Notes: a model not told the origin generated them from the sequence alone. DNA of 64,000 nucleotides from Heterohyrax brucei (GCA_028571685.1 CM053162.1:68250351-68314350); one strand, 5' to 3'; counted from the stretch's first letter, positions 53,492 through 63,506 are shown. Numbers and translations are program-made.

Positions 53492-54299
53492 TGAGTTATT
53501 GCAAGGAAGGGGGAAAGAAAGAAAAAAACACTTGACTATAAGGGGAAGGTGCTGGACTGTGGAACCTCAGTGATGTTCTTGGGTTTGTCCCAGCAGAAGC
53601 TGGAGCCAAGGGCAATCTGTTGGCGGTTGAAGGAAAGTGCAAGTTATCTCATTATTCTCCCTCTATCACGCTGAACACTGGAGTCAGTTGCAAGGAAGGA
53701 CCCTCCCATGGTCCTGTTTCGCAGGTTCTATTGATGTGGATGGCATCTTACATAGAGCAAGGCAGGGCCACACCTGGCTGCCACGAATGGGCCTGGTGCC
53801 AGCACCGAAGAGTGCCACTGACCCAGTTAATGTCTGCTACTCTGAGAAACACTAAAAGAAACGATTTGGCTGAAAGTTGAAGCACTTCGTCTTTGCTCTT
53901 TTTGGCTATAGGTCCCTTGCTGCTCCTCCACACAGGCAAGTGAGAACAGAGCAACTCTCAACCTTCTGCTTTCTACTTTTGTCTAGTTCTAAAATATCTG
54001 AACAGAGATCGACATATCTCTTATAGATCTCATTTTAGATCTCAAGTTTGGAAAAGAAGCATCAGCTGTCCACGCTCTATAAAGATCGGGGAAAAGGAGG
54101 ACCTATACAAGGACTAGACTTTAAGAAGTGAGTTAATTTAAGGATTCAGACCAATATCACCTGACAGATAAAATTCACACTTCTCTCATAGGGATAACTT
54201 CAGCAACTGTTGTCTAACTGAGCTCTCTGCTCCTAGGTCTTCTCCCTTTCTCCAAATGCACTGTCTGCATGACCACTGGAGTTACCTCTCTGAAATAAA
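53492..54299. other. Unassigned stretch
   Basis: Frames of 60-86 codons without motifs. Palindromic-looking agatct repeats near 54020-54045. No family recognised. Confidence 0.3.
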
Positions 54300-54590
54300 A
54301 GTGTGGCAGAGGGCAGTGAGACCCAGGAAGCCTTCCCCTAGACAGTGAACTTGGAGCTAATCCATGGCTGGTGAGACAAAGGTGCCAAATGACAGTATTT
54401 GGGAAGAGTGTTCTAGACAGAGGACCAAAGAATTCAAGCCATTGACTCAGAAAACAAAGAGATGCATTGGATGGACACAGAGAAGCTAGAGTGATTGTTT
54501 CAGTGCACTGAGAGAAGAGCAGGGAATCGTAGTAGGAAATCAGAAAATTAAGGTGTGGGTAGTACGATTAGGGCTTGTAGTATGTGACTC
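54300..54590 (-). mobile_element. Probable L2 LINE relic, antisense
   Basis: 'gggaagagtgttctagacag', 'cattgactcagaaaacaaag', 'acacagagaagctagagtga' and 'cagtgcactgagagaagagc' follow the reverse L2 arrangement also seen at 34440. Decayed. Confidence 0.55.
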
Positions 54591-54599
54591 AGCGTTACA

Positions 54600-54640
54600 A
54601 ACTCCCCTCCCCTCCCCTCTTGTCCTCTCGTCTCCTCGCT
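54600..54640. repeat. C/T-rich simple sequence
   Basis: ctcccctcccctcccctct and further ctcct units. Confidence 0.85.
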
Positions 54641-54868
54641 TTCTTTTTAAGGGCAATGACAGGGCAAACATTAACATAGAAGAGGTATATGGTGTGACTT
54701 TGTTTGAAGTGTCATTTTGGAAGATTCGTGGAAAACGGATGATGACGGCAGATAGGTGTGGATGCTGCTTCCCTGAAGGTGATTTGAGTCAGAGTTGTAG
54801 CTAGATGCATAGATTATGTGCCAAGATAGAAAAAAACTGAAGATGGATTGGAGATCTATTTTGTATGG

Positions 54869-55290
54869 TGTTCTAGGTATCTAGTGCTGCTGTAACAGGA
54901 ATACCACCAATCGATGACTTCAACGAATAGACATTTATTTTCTCGTGGTTCAGAAGGCTGAAAGTTCAAATTCAGAGTGTTATCTTGAGGATAAGACTTG
55001 CTTTCTCTGTCTGTCCTGGAGGAAGGTTCTTAAGTCTTCAGCTTCTGCTTCTTGGTTGCTTGGAGATCTTCGTGCGACTTTGTATCTCTCTTATGCCATC
55101 TTGGCTTCCCTCACTTGCTTGTTTAGTCTCTTTTATATTTCAACAGGGATTGAATAAAGACAAATCCTAAACTAGTAATGTCACATTAACATAATAAAGG
55201 CAATTCATTCCCAAATTGGATTATGATCACAGAAATAGATGTTAAAATTTGCAACACATTTTTTGGGGGAACACAACTTAATCTACGGTA
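54869..55290 (-). mobile_element. LTR of MaLR/MLT1-like type, antisense
   Basis: Reverse LTR: 'tctagtgctgctgtaacagg', 'acatttattttctcgtggtt', 'cagaaggctgaaagttcaaa', 'tcctggaggaaggttcttaa', then 'attttttgggggaacacaac'. This looks like the reverse of the same family as 48635-49129. Terminal CA decayed. Confidence 0.78.
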
Positions 55291-55439
55291 TATAGATAAA
55301 TATATTCTCTCCCTGGGTGCAAGGGAGAGAAATACGTAAAGAATAACTTTTAGTCTATCCAACTATCACTGAGCTACAAAAACCACAGAAAAGCAGATTT
55401 TGTGATGATAGGTGGCAAAATAAAATGGATTGAGATATT

Positions 55440-55588
55440 TGAAAATTCTGTGGCACAGTAGTAAAGAGCTACATCTACTAATCCAAAGGTAGGCAGTTCA
55501 AATCCACCAGGTATTATTTGGAAACTGTAGGGGGCAGTTCTACTCTATCTGCCATGAGTGACCCTGCTGGTACTGAAAACTAGTGGCA
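55440..55588 (+). mobile_element. AfroSINE
   Basis: 'aaaattctgtggcacagtag', 'ccaaaggtaggcagttcaaa', 'tccaccaggtattatttgga', 'gggcagttctactctatctg'. The tail is decayed. Confidence 0.92.
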
Positions 55589-55864
55589 TAGCACCCAGCA
55601 TCCCAGCAACACACAAGCCCCCACACTACAATAAGTTGACAGATGCACGGGGAGAAATCACGTCATTAGTTTATGTGTGCTAGCTTGTAGTTGCTTCCGC
55701 CCACAGCAAAGAAAGCAATAGGCAAAGAAAGTCTTGTCCAGTGCTCTGTCAGAAGTGCTTGGAAAGGTGCCTAGAATTTAGGAGAAGCTCAAAAATCGTG
55801 ACATTAATGAATTACCCATATAAGCAGTGTAGACCTAATTCTCCAACTATGATAAATCATGAAT
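55589..55864. other. Unassigned spacer
   Basis: No recognised feature. Confidence 0.3.
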
Positions 55865-55960
55865 AATTAACTGTAAGAGATGGAATAAGGTCACAGAGTA
55901 AGCTCAAATCCAAAATCAGAAAAGTACCACACCTGGTTTGGCATTCTGAATCCCATCTCT
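55865..55960 (-). mobile_element. Probable MIR, antisense
   Basis: 'ggaataaggtcacagagtaa' and 'gctcaaatccaaaatcagaa' correspond to reverse MIR (caaggtcacacagctagtaag...). Confidence 0.42.
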
Positions 55961-56429
55961 AGTCAGGTCCTCTGAACCTACAGACTTCCTTTTCCAGTTC
56001 ACTAAGACGAATAGCATTAATACTTAGATGGTGCCTAAAAATCAATCGGCAGATACTTATTGGTGGCTGGCCTCTTAGAGGTACTGAGCAGAATTATGAT
56101 ATGGGATGGAATATTAAAATGATTTGGTATATTAGAAAGTATATAACATACAACATTTGACCTTACACTATGAAACAAGACAGTACATAAGATGTAGATA
56201 GTTAGAGAAGTTCGTGAGAAAGAGATCATTAAAACTGGCGCGTCCAGCGATGACTTTGGTAAGACTTTTAGATCAGACTTTAAAGACGGATGAGGCTGAA
56301 TTGGGATAGAAGAACCAGACTTGCAAATGTGGTTAGGAGTCTCTCCAAGGGGATGTGTGCAGTTTGAGGACAGTTTGCCACTGTCACACATGTGTTAGGG
56401 TTGTCACATATGATAAGTAGAAAGTAAGT
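55961..56429. other. Unassigned stretch
   Basis: A 118-codon minus-strand frame (56035-56391) has no recognised domain. Possibly degraded L2. Confidence 0.3.
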
Positions 56430-56715
56430 TGGAAAGTTATATTGTGAGGTCTTTGAATGGCAGATGCTGAAAAATTAATATGTAGGCAAAGGAAATTCAT
56501 AAAGCCATTAAGTAGAGGGATAGTAGTGGGAGAATTGGTGTTTTAAGATTTAATCTACAGAAATGTATAGCATAGATTGGACTGGTAGGAGTGTGCAACT
56601 GAGAATAGGAGTTGGGATATAATAATTCTCTGGATATAAGGTGATAAGTGCTCCAGCTAGAATATTTACGATGAGAATTGAACTGGAAACATAAAAATAG
56701 TAAGCTTTCAATATA
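56430..56715 (-). mobile_element. L2 LINE relic, antisense
   Basis: 'cataaagccattaagtagag', 'gattggactggtaggagtgt' and 'ataaggtgataagtgctcca' keep the order of the reverse L2 (aagccattg...gattgg...). Divergent. Confidence 0.5.
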
Positions 56716-57097
56716 TGATCAGAATACATTGTACTTTTAGAAACGGAATAAAATTCTTTTGTGTTGTTCTAACTCTGCACAATCTGTAAACTAAAAGATG
56801 GGAGGAGAGATTCTTTCTGAAACTTGATTTCTGTTTACTTTGATAGAAGCCTTTTTTTTTTTCCTGGTTTTAAAAAGTCCAGTCTGATGACCATGCTGAG
56901 TATCGCCACTTAGGTCAAGAATAAGAACACTTGTCTGTCGTTCTTAATCAGCCTTATTATCAGAAAGTATTTAGTTAAAAAAAGACTCAAAAATTAAAAA
57001 AAAAAAACTTGTTCTCTTCCTGGGATACTAAAGTTCAAATGCAAAGTTAAGTTTGATACTCTTAAACTTCTTCTTGAAGCTTATTTATTGCTTAATG
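56716..57097. other. Unassigned spacer
   Basis: AT-rich with short homopolymers. No family recognised. Confidence 0.3.
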
Positions 57098-57109
57098 AGA
57101 CTGGATCTT
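57098..57109 (+). repeat. Left target-site duplication of L1
   Basis: agactggatctt, repeated exactly at 58957-58968. Confidence 0.93.
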
Positions 57110-58956
57110 TTTTTTTTTCCCACTTATTTTTATTTTTATCTAACATAACTCAGTGAAAATATACATTCACGTATAAATTTACATGCCCACCTATATGCAG
57201 CTTCCACTGCTCTCCCTGTCCAGTGACAGCACACTATCCCTCTCTGCTCCATACATGTCTCATCCTCCCAACAGCCTCCTTTCCCCTCCTCTCCATCCAC
57301 TCCCCTTCCTCCAGCCAGAGGTCAGCAAGATGATATCCTATAGATGTATAGAACCATAAAGTGCTTCCAATATATGGTCACTCTGCATTGCCAAGTCCAA
57401 TCCATTCATGTCCAAAGAGTGGACCTTTGTTATAATTTATGGGAAAGGACAGCATCAGGGCAGGGGGCCATGCTCTCAGAGGAACCCCAAAACCGCTGGA
57501 CCATCAGTTGAGGTCTTTTAGTGGAGATCTCATGATGCACCCCTTTTTATTCTTGTGTTGCCAGTGAGACTCTCTCTGTGAGCTCCATCGTGGCATTCAA
57601 TGGTGGTGGCCAGGCACCATCTGGTTCTTCTGGTCCCAAGTCGATGTAGGCACCCACTCTTTTGGGTCTCTCTGTCTTCTCGGTTGTCTTGACCGCATGT
57701 CATTTTGGTCCTCGGTGAGCATTCATTCCTGCTGAGTTGGGACCATTTGCTGTGTCCTCGGATGGCAGCTTGGCAGCTTTTAAGACCCCAGATGCCACTC
57801 ACCAAAGTGGGGTGCAGAGAGCTCTCTTAGCAAAATGCTAGTTGTGCCAATTGGCCTGGAATTCATCTAACAGCATGGTCCCCCGCCCCCCGCCCCAGCT
57901 ACTCTATCCTTGCAGTATTGAGTTAAGATGGAAGGAGTACTCAAGTTATGCTGAAGTCCACTTAATATTGTTCTTGTTTCTAATGTGTGCTGTCACCGCT
58001 TTCTCCCAACTAGATTTCTAGTAACTATCTAAACTAAACCCTCCCCCCCTCAACCTCCCTCCCTCCCCTCCCTTGCACCTGTCAAAGAGTCTTTTCTTCT
58101 ATACACAAGTCTGTTTTTGAGATCTTATCGTAGAGGTCTCATACAGTATTTGACCCTTTGTTGCTGACAACTTTCACTCAACATAATGTCTTCTAGTTGA
58201 AACCAGGTTAGGAGATGTTTCCTGGAATCATCATTATTCTTTATCATTGCGTAGTGCTCCATTGAGTATATGTACCATAGTTTACCTATCCATTCTTCTA
58301 TTGTTGGGCATCTGGGTTGATTCCATCTTTTTGCTATCGTGGACTGTGCCACGGTAAACATTCTGGTGCATGTGTCTGTTGGTGTGAAAGGCTTTGATTC
58401 TGTAGGATATACTCCAAGTAGTGGAATTACTGGGTCAAATGGTATATCGATATCCAGTTTTTTAAGGAAGCGCCAGATTGCCTTCCAAAGAGGCTGGACC
58501 ATTTTGCAACCCCACCAACAGTGTAGGAGGGTTCTACTTTCTCCACAGCCTCTCCAGCATTTGTTGTTTTGTGTTTTCTGGATCATGGCCAATCTTGTTG
58601 GGGTGAGATGGTATCTCATTGTTGTCTTGATTTGAATTTCTTTAATAACTAAAGATCGTGAACATGTCCGCATGTGTTTTTTGGCTGCCTGGATCTCCTC
58701 TTTAGTGAAGTGTCTGTCCATCTCCTTTGCCCATCGCTTAATTGGATGGTTTATCTTCTTCTTATTGATATTTTGTAGTATCTTATAGATTGTGGAGATC
58801 AGGCGTCGGTCTGACATAGAGTTGCCAAATATTTTTTCCCATTCTGTGGGTGTTCTTTTAATTCTATTAATAAAATCTTTGGATGAGCAAAAGTGTTTGA
58901 TTCTTAATAGTTCCCATTTATCTATTTTCTCTTCTGTTGATTGAGGTTTCTTTGAC
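57110..58956 (-). mobile_element. Young-looking 5'-truncated L1
   Basis: A minus-strand L1 of about 1.85 kb: reverse poly-A/T-rich tail at 57110-57120, about 1 kb of 3' UTR, then 276 codons of uninterrupted ORF2 C-terminus. It has a perfect 12-bp target-site duplication. Lacking ORF1, endonuclease and RT core, it is immobile, but low decay suggests recent insertion. Confidence 0.97.
58040..58075 (-). other. G-quadruplex-like tract in L1 3' UTR
   Basis: On the element's sense (minus) strand this is a run of four or more G3+ tracts (plus strand: cctccctccctcccctccc). A second C/G run lies at 57883-57898. L1 3' UTRs are known to carry such tracts. Confidence 0.8.
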
Positions 58957-59009
58957 AGACTGGATCTTGATAGATTTTTATGTGTCCTGTGACTCTGAAA
59001 TACGTGCAT
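58125..59009 (-). pseudogene. L1 ORF2 C-terminal fragment, open for 276 codons
   Basis: The frame's first 18 residues come from flanking DNA. From residue 19 (SKKPQSTEEKIDKW) it is L1 ORF2. It has the STIYKILQNINKKK and HFTKEEIQAAKKHM blocks, the MRYHLTPTRLAMIQKT block, and the C-x3-C-x7-H-x4-C motif at residues 151, 155, 163 and 168. It ends with MLSESCQQQRV...YCMRPLR and a stop. The endonuclease and RT domains are missing because of 5' truncation, so there is no retrotransposition activity. The intact frame shows youth rather than function. Confidence 0.95.
58957..58968 (+). repeat. Right target-site duplication of L1
   Basis: Exact copy of 57098-57109. Confidence 0.93.
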
Positions 59010-59889
59010 GTGTTTACCACTTAATATTACACAACTTCCAAACTGCTGAATAACCCCTCTTTAAAACAAACATGAAGAGACCACACAGTGTCTTGTGTAT
59101 TGAAAATATTCTGTTAAAGTGGTATTTTATAATAATGCTTTCAACACTTTAGCAGTTAAATGTCCATGACCAAAGTTTTGTCTGACAATTATCTCCGAGA
59201 TAATAATATTAAGCTTTCATCCAGTAAGCATTTATTTGGTGCCCAGAATCTACCAACTTGAGCTAAGTGCTGAGAATAGAACATTAAACAAGGCAAGCAC
59301 AGTTTCTGCCTTTCTGGCACTCATATGCACTATTATTATAGACTGGAATTGCATAAACATTTAATATACTGTATCCATCAAAATTTATTACCACAAGCAT
59401 GAGAAACTCGCTCTGCCTGATTTAAGTATAAGAGGAATCCATTACGAGTGAGCTAGAGGACTAGGCTTTGAGGTCATGTAACCAATAGTGGCATCCAGAT
59501 TCATTGCAAAGAAAACGATCCAGTGAGGGTACCATAGGAGTTAGCGCTGGGCACTCGAAGCTGTCTTGGCAATAACGACACCAGCAACACAGCACACTAG
59601 ACTCCGGAGCTGCTACTGTTGCTGCTTGGGGAATCCAGCTGCTGCTGCTGTCCAGCCTGCCAACTTTCCACGATGGATTCCATGGAGCCTCTGCTGTTTC
59701 ATATTGTGAGTTACTCATTCAAGCTCCGTCCAGAGGGTGTCTAATAGGCACAGCCTAGTTTACATTATTATACGGGCTTGCAAATGAAGGCCTGCAATTT
59801 TAGCTGCTGTGGATACAGGCATACGTGGGCTGCCCGTGAAGTTGATGAACCCATCCTAGAAAAAATGCTATAGACGTTGTTGCTGAAGA
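58969..59889. other. Unassigned stretch with an old repeat fragment
   Basis: 59215-59330 ('aagcatttatttggtgccca', 'aacaaggcaagcacagtttc') resembles a common old mammalian repeat of the L2/MIR type. 59630-59660 has a ctg run. No gene recognised. Confidence 0.35.
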
Positions 59890-60200
59890 TCACTGTGGTC
59901 ACCTTCAAGGTATTCCACTTGAGAAACTGTGAATCAATGCCAGAGCCTCATCCACCGTCCAAAGCCATTTTGGAACTCTTTCTGGAATGGCCATGAGAGC
60001 CGTTGTTGTGTTACCCTTGATATCTGGAATGTCATCAAAATGTATTCCTTTTAATATTCACTTTATCTTTGGGTGAAGAAAGAAGTCACTGGGGGCCATG
60101 TCAAGTGAGTACAGAGGGTGTTCCAATACAGTTTTTTGTTTATTGGTTAAAAACTCCCTCACAGGCATCTATACCGTTAAGTTCTTGAACTTTCCACCAT
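59890..60200 (-). pseudogene. Mariner-type transposase fossil, C-terminal part
   Basis: On the minus strand it reads, with breaks, VREFLTNKQ, LEHPLYSLDMAPSDFFLHPKIK, LKGIHFDDI and WPFQKEFQN, then a GRWMRLW block and YLEGDHSDL. This is the mariner C-terminus including the last catalytic Asp of the triad (codon at about 60100-60102, in the conserved YSPDLAPSDFF context). The first two catalytic Asp residues are absent. It is dead. Alternatives such as Tigger are less likely given the motif. Confidence 0.85.
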
Positions 60201-60202
60201 GT

Positions 60203-60345
60203 CGCTGTGTACAATGGCCATTCCAGAAAGAGTTATGAAACTGTTTGAAGGGTGGACTAGGCACTGTCATTGGTGCACACCTTTCCAGGGGGACAACCTC
60301 AAAGGGGACTGCAGTGATCTTCAGCACTGAGGTATGTGGCACTTA
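60203..60345 (+). pseudogene. Second mariner C-terminal fragment, inverted relative to the first
   Basis: 'aatggccattccagaaagag' starts a stretch that is the reverse complement of 59890-59996, about 75-80% identical over 120 bp. It reads AIPERVMKLFEGW or, in another frame, WPFQKEL, the same peptide as its partner. It ends near 60345. Together the two form a large inverted repeat with a ~215-bp spacer. Confidence 0.85.
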
Positions 60346-60798
60346 GAACAACTGTGTTTGTGGACCCATCAGACCTCCTCCTTTGCCTCAGGTGATAGGA
60401 GAGTCCCTAAATAGAGACAGCAGGTTGAAAATTCAGAAAAAGTGAAATAAATAAATTAAAATTATTATTTTTTTAAAAGACAAATGCCTGCTTTGTAATT
60501 TAAGCCTTGTGCAACTCTGTCATGATTATAATTGCCTTAAATATGGAAAAACTAACATGCAGTGAATCTGATTAAATAAGTAAGAGTCAACATCTGAACC
60601 AAGTCCTGTCAGAATCTAAAGCCTAGGGTGTCACCTCTGTGCTGCATAACTTTCGTGGACATAAATGACTGTTTGGTTTCCTTAATGCTTAGTGAAAGAT
60701 TAACAAATAACTGAAGCATGTATTAATGTTGATTGAAATAACCAGCTTCCACAATACTTCGGAGTCTTATTTAACCCAAAATGCCTAGCCTATATCCT
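60346..60798. other. Unassigned spacer
   Basis: AT-rich. May contain more of the mariner element. No terminal inverted repeat identified. Confidence 0.3.
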
Positions 60799-60851
60799 GG
60801 CCCCTAGGGTCGCCATGAGTCGGATCCGACTCGACGGCACTTGGCTTGGCC
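60799..60851 (+). repeat. Short RTE/SINE-type 3' terminus, CpG-intact
   Basis: 'agggtcgccatgagtcggat' then 'ccgactcgacggcacttggc' then ttggcc. Contains the perfect 16-bp palindrome gagtcggatccgactc (60817-60832). No SINE head is present, so it is a 50-bp 5'-truncated insertion or one end of a new subfamily. Unmutated CpGs indicate young age. Confidence 0.75.
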
Positions 60852-60912
60852 ATGACAGAAAGAGGAAACATAAACAAAATAAGGAACAATTTCAAGTTCT
60901 CAGACTCAAGTC

Positions 60913-61058
60913 GTTGTTAATAGTTAAGACCTTGGTTGCTAACCCAAAGGTGGGCAGTTGAAATCCATCAGTTGCTCTGGGGACTTCCTATGAGGCAGCT
61001 GTACTCGGTTGATCAGGGGTGTGATGAGTCAGAACCTGTTGGATGTTAATGGGCTGTT
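60913..61058 (+). mobile_element. AfroSINE
   Basis: 'ttggttgctaacccaaaggt', 'gggcagttgaaatccatcag', 'gcagctgtactcggttgatc', 'gtgatgagtcagaacctgtt'. Confidence 0.88.
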
Positions 61059-61075
61059 ATTACGTCTGTCACAAG

Positions 61076-61247
61076 GAGCCCTGGTGGTGCAGTGGTTAAA
61101 CACTGGCTGTTCTCCAGTAGATCGACAACTCAAACCCCCTAGCTAGCTGTTCTGCCAGGGATCCACTCTAGAACAAACCCCATGGTTGGTTCTCCTTTGT
61201 CCTAGAGTGTTGCTGTGAGTTGGAATCAACTGGATGGCAACAGGTTT
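61076..61247 (+). mobile_element. AfroSINE, long variant
   Basis: 'ggagccctggtggtgcagtg', 'gttaaacactggctgttctc', 'ccccatggttggttctcctt', 'gagttggaatcaactggatg', tail gcaacaggttttttatg. Confidence 0.93.
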
Positions 61248-61660
61248 TTTATGCATCTCACGGAGACACAGAAGGAATTGCAAAAACATCCATAATTTAT
61301 CTGTGTTCAAGATATTCTAATATCAGTTGCAAATATATGAAAATACATTCAACCTGCAACTTTCAGTGAATGACATGTGTGATTCCTTACTTACTGAAAT
61401 GGTCAAATTTTGAAAATAAAACAAACACTGAGAGTAAAAATTATGTCCTTTACTTCGTGAAATATCCTCAGATATAGCATTCAGTTTTCATTTTCAGTAA
61501 AATAACATCTATATAAAACGTGTGATTTTACAGAAGGCGTCGCTCTGCAACTTGACGTGTGTAATCCTATAGAAACAATCACACGAGTCTCCTGCTCCTT
61601 CCTACCTAGCCTCAGCTACGTAGATGTGCACAGAAACACTGTCCTTGACAGCTCAAACTA
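61248..61660. other. Unassigned spacer
   Basis: AT-rich, no feature recognised. Confidence 0.3.
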
Positions 61661-61800
61661 AAGTGGCCCAAACACACACTCATCAGAGAATGTAAACTTT
61701 ATTTTCCATTGTATTATGGAATACCATACAGCGATAAAGATTATAGCTATACATTATGGCTGCATACATCTACATGAAAGAGTCTGAAGATAGTACATAG
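61661..61800 (+). mobile_element. Old L1 ORF2 C-terminal fragment
   Basis: 'gtattatggaataccataca', 'gcgataaagattatagctat', 'gcatacatctacatgaaaga' follow L1 ORF2 (ggaatactatgcagcaataaaaa...). Short and decayed. Confidence 0.65.
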
Positions 61801-61851
61801 TATATATATAAAGTAAACTTATATACTATATATATAAACAAACATCTTGCT

Positions 61852-61965
61852 ATCTGGTCAATTTAGATTCATAACCACCCTATAGGATAGAATTTCTAAG
61901 AAGCAGCTAGTAGATGCAAACTGTTGACCTGTCAGATTGCAGCCAGTGAACCACTGTATCTCCTG
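61852..61965 (-). mobile_element. AfroSINE, 3' side decayed
   Basis: 'gattcataaccaccctatag', 'ttctaagaagcagctagtag', 'actgttgacctgtcagattg', 'ccactgtatctcctg'. Confidence 0.82.
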
Positions 61966-61987
61966 TATATAAGGTGTCCGTATCAGA

Positions 61988-62144
61988 CCAGAAAATCAAC
62001 TGCTGTCAAGTTGATTCCAACTTATACCAAACCTAAAGACAGAGCAGAGCTTCCTCATAGTTTCCAAGTGGCTCCTGGCAGGTTTGAACTGCTGACTTTC
62101 TGGTTAGCAGCCATAGTGTTTAACCACAACACCACCAGAGTTTC
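61988..62144 (-). mobile_element. AfroSINE
   Basis: 'atcaactgctgtcaagttga', 'agagcagagcttcctcatag', 'tttccaagtggctcctggca', 'gaactgctgactttctggtt', 'acaacaccaccagagtttcc'. Confidence 0.95.
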
Positions 62145-62151
62145 CCAAGTG

Positions 62152-62153
<2 letters not shown>

Positions 62154-62209
<56 letters not shown>
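62154..62209. repeat. (AC)n microsatellite
   Basis: About 56 bp of perfect AC repeat between an AfroSINE head and an L1 tail. Likely polymorphic. Frames through it are artefacts. Confidence 0.99.
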
Positions 62210-62210
<1 letters not shown>

Positions 62211-62655
62211 TGTGATTGGGTGAAAGTGTACAATCCAATTTAAATTTGTATACCCGCCTATCTGCAGCTTCTTCTGCTCTCCTTGCTTGGGCACAGCCCA
62301 AGCCTCCTTTCAGTTCTATACATGTCATACCCTCTTAACAATCTCCTGTCCCCTCCTCTCCACCCTCTCCACTCTCCTCTAGTAAGAGGCCAGTAGAACA
62401 ACATCTTACAGATATGTAGAACCACAGAGCACACACGTGATATGGTCACTCTGTGTCCCTGAGTCCCATTCATTCCTGTGCAAATGGCTGACTTCAGTAA
62501 TGATTTATAATCAGGAACATCATCAGGGTTGGGGACCATGCTCCCAGGGGAACTCTCAGGCCTTTGGACCATCAGCTGCGGTCCTTTAGTGGAGTTCTTA
62601 AGGTGTACCCCCTTTTCCCCCATGTTGCTGCTGGGACTCAACATCGTAGGCCCCA
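62210..62655 (-). mobile_element. 5'-truncated L1, 3' UTR only
   Basis: 'gtgattgggtgaaagtgtac', 'ccaatttaaatttgtatacc', 'atctgcagcttcttctgctc', 'ttaacaatctcctgtcccct', 'ggtcactctgtgtccctgag' parallel the 5658 and 57110 copies. Confidence 0.92.
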
Positions 62656-62677
62656 CCACACGTGCGTATATATTATG

Positions 62678-62823
62678 TGAGAACCCGGGTGGCTAGTGTT
62701 TAAGTGCGACATCTGCTGACCAAAAGACCAGCTGCCTGAATCTACCATGTGCTCCCAGGAAACCCCTTGAGGCAGTTCTACTTTGTCCTGTAGGGTCACT
62801 GTGAGTTGTAACGGACTGAACAC
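62678..62823 (+). mobile_element. AfroSINE
   Basis: 'gagaacccgggtggctagtg', 'tgctgaccaaaagaccagct', 'ctcccaggaaaccccttgag', 'tgtagggtcactgtgagttg'. Confidence 0.93.
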
Positions 62824-62867
62824 TGTTTACATATTACATATGTGTGTGTAAAAAACAAACAAAAAAA

Positions 62868-63011
62868 ACTTGTTCACTAGATTCTCACTCACAGAGACCC
62901 TATAGGACCAAGTAGATCTACCCTACATGATTTCCAACGGGCAGCTGAAAGTTTGGAACTGCTGACCTTTTGGTTAGCAGCCATTGCACTTAACCACTGA
63001 GCTACCAGGGC
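62868..63011 (-). mobile_element. AfroSINE
   Basis: 'tagattctcactcacagaga', 'ccctataggaccaagtagat', 'gatttccaacgggcagctga', 'gaactgctgaccttttggtt', 'accactgagctaccagggc'. Confidence 0.93.
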
Positions 63012-63172
63012 ACTGTAGTGATGTAATCATTAAGAACTACACTTGCTAATGAAATTAAAAAAAAAAAAAAAAAGATTGCCAATTTGAATCCACCAGGTTC
63101 TCCTTGGAAATTCTGTGACACAGTTTCTACTATAGGGTTGCTGTAAGTCAAAACCAATTTAGTGGCAATGGG
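63012..63172 (+). mobile_element. AfroSINE with internal A run
   Basis: 'tgtagtgatgtaatcattaa', a 17-nt A run at 63057-63073, 'gccaatttgaatccaccagg', 'ttctccttggaaattctgtg', 'gttgctgtaagtcaaaacca'. It abuts the preceding minus copy head to head. Confidence 0.9.
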
Positions 63173-63210
63173 TCATACTTGTGTATACATGGCTGATATA
63201 TAAAGGATTA

Positions 63211-63309
63211 GAAAACCTAGTGGTATGGTGGTTAAGTGCTACTGCTGCCAGCTGAAAGGTCAGCAGTTCAAATCCACCAGGCATTCCTTAGAAACTCTAT
63301 GGGGCAGCT
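63211..63309 (+). mobile_element. AfroSINE, 3'-truncated
   Basis: 'gaaaacctagtggtatggtg', 'gaaaggtcagcagttcaaat' and 'ctatggggcag', then the tail half is missing, replaced by the next SINE's target site. Confidence 0.9.
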
Positions 63310-63321
63310 TTTAATGTGTTC

Positions 63322-63497
63322 CAAGAAAACCCCTCAAATGCATTGCCACTGAGTTGATTCTGACTTACAGCATCCCTGCCCATCAGAGTAGAACTGCCCC
63401 ATAGAGTTTCCAAGGATCAGCTGGTGGATTCAGACTGGAAACTCTTTGGTTAGCACTTAGCAGCCGTGGCACTTAACCAGTATGCCACCAGTGTTTC
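63322..63497 (-). mobile_element. AfroSINE
   Basis: 'gcattgccactgagttgatt', 'agagtagaactgccccatag', 'gagtttccaaggatcagctg', 'tttggttagcacttagcagc', 'agtatgccaccagtgtttcc'. tttaatgt at 63310-63317 and 63499-63506 may be its target-site duplication. Confidence 0.94.
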
Positions 63498-63506
63498 CTT
63501 TAATGT

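Noticed and set aside
58339-58635. 98-codon plus-strand frame
   Set aside because: Antisense shadow of the L1 ORF2 fragment.
62055-62328. Open frames through (AC)n
   Set aside because: Translated CA repeat joined to an L1 tail and SINE sequence.
62258-62659. 133-codon minus-strand frame
   Set aside because: L1 3' UTR sequence, not coding.
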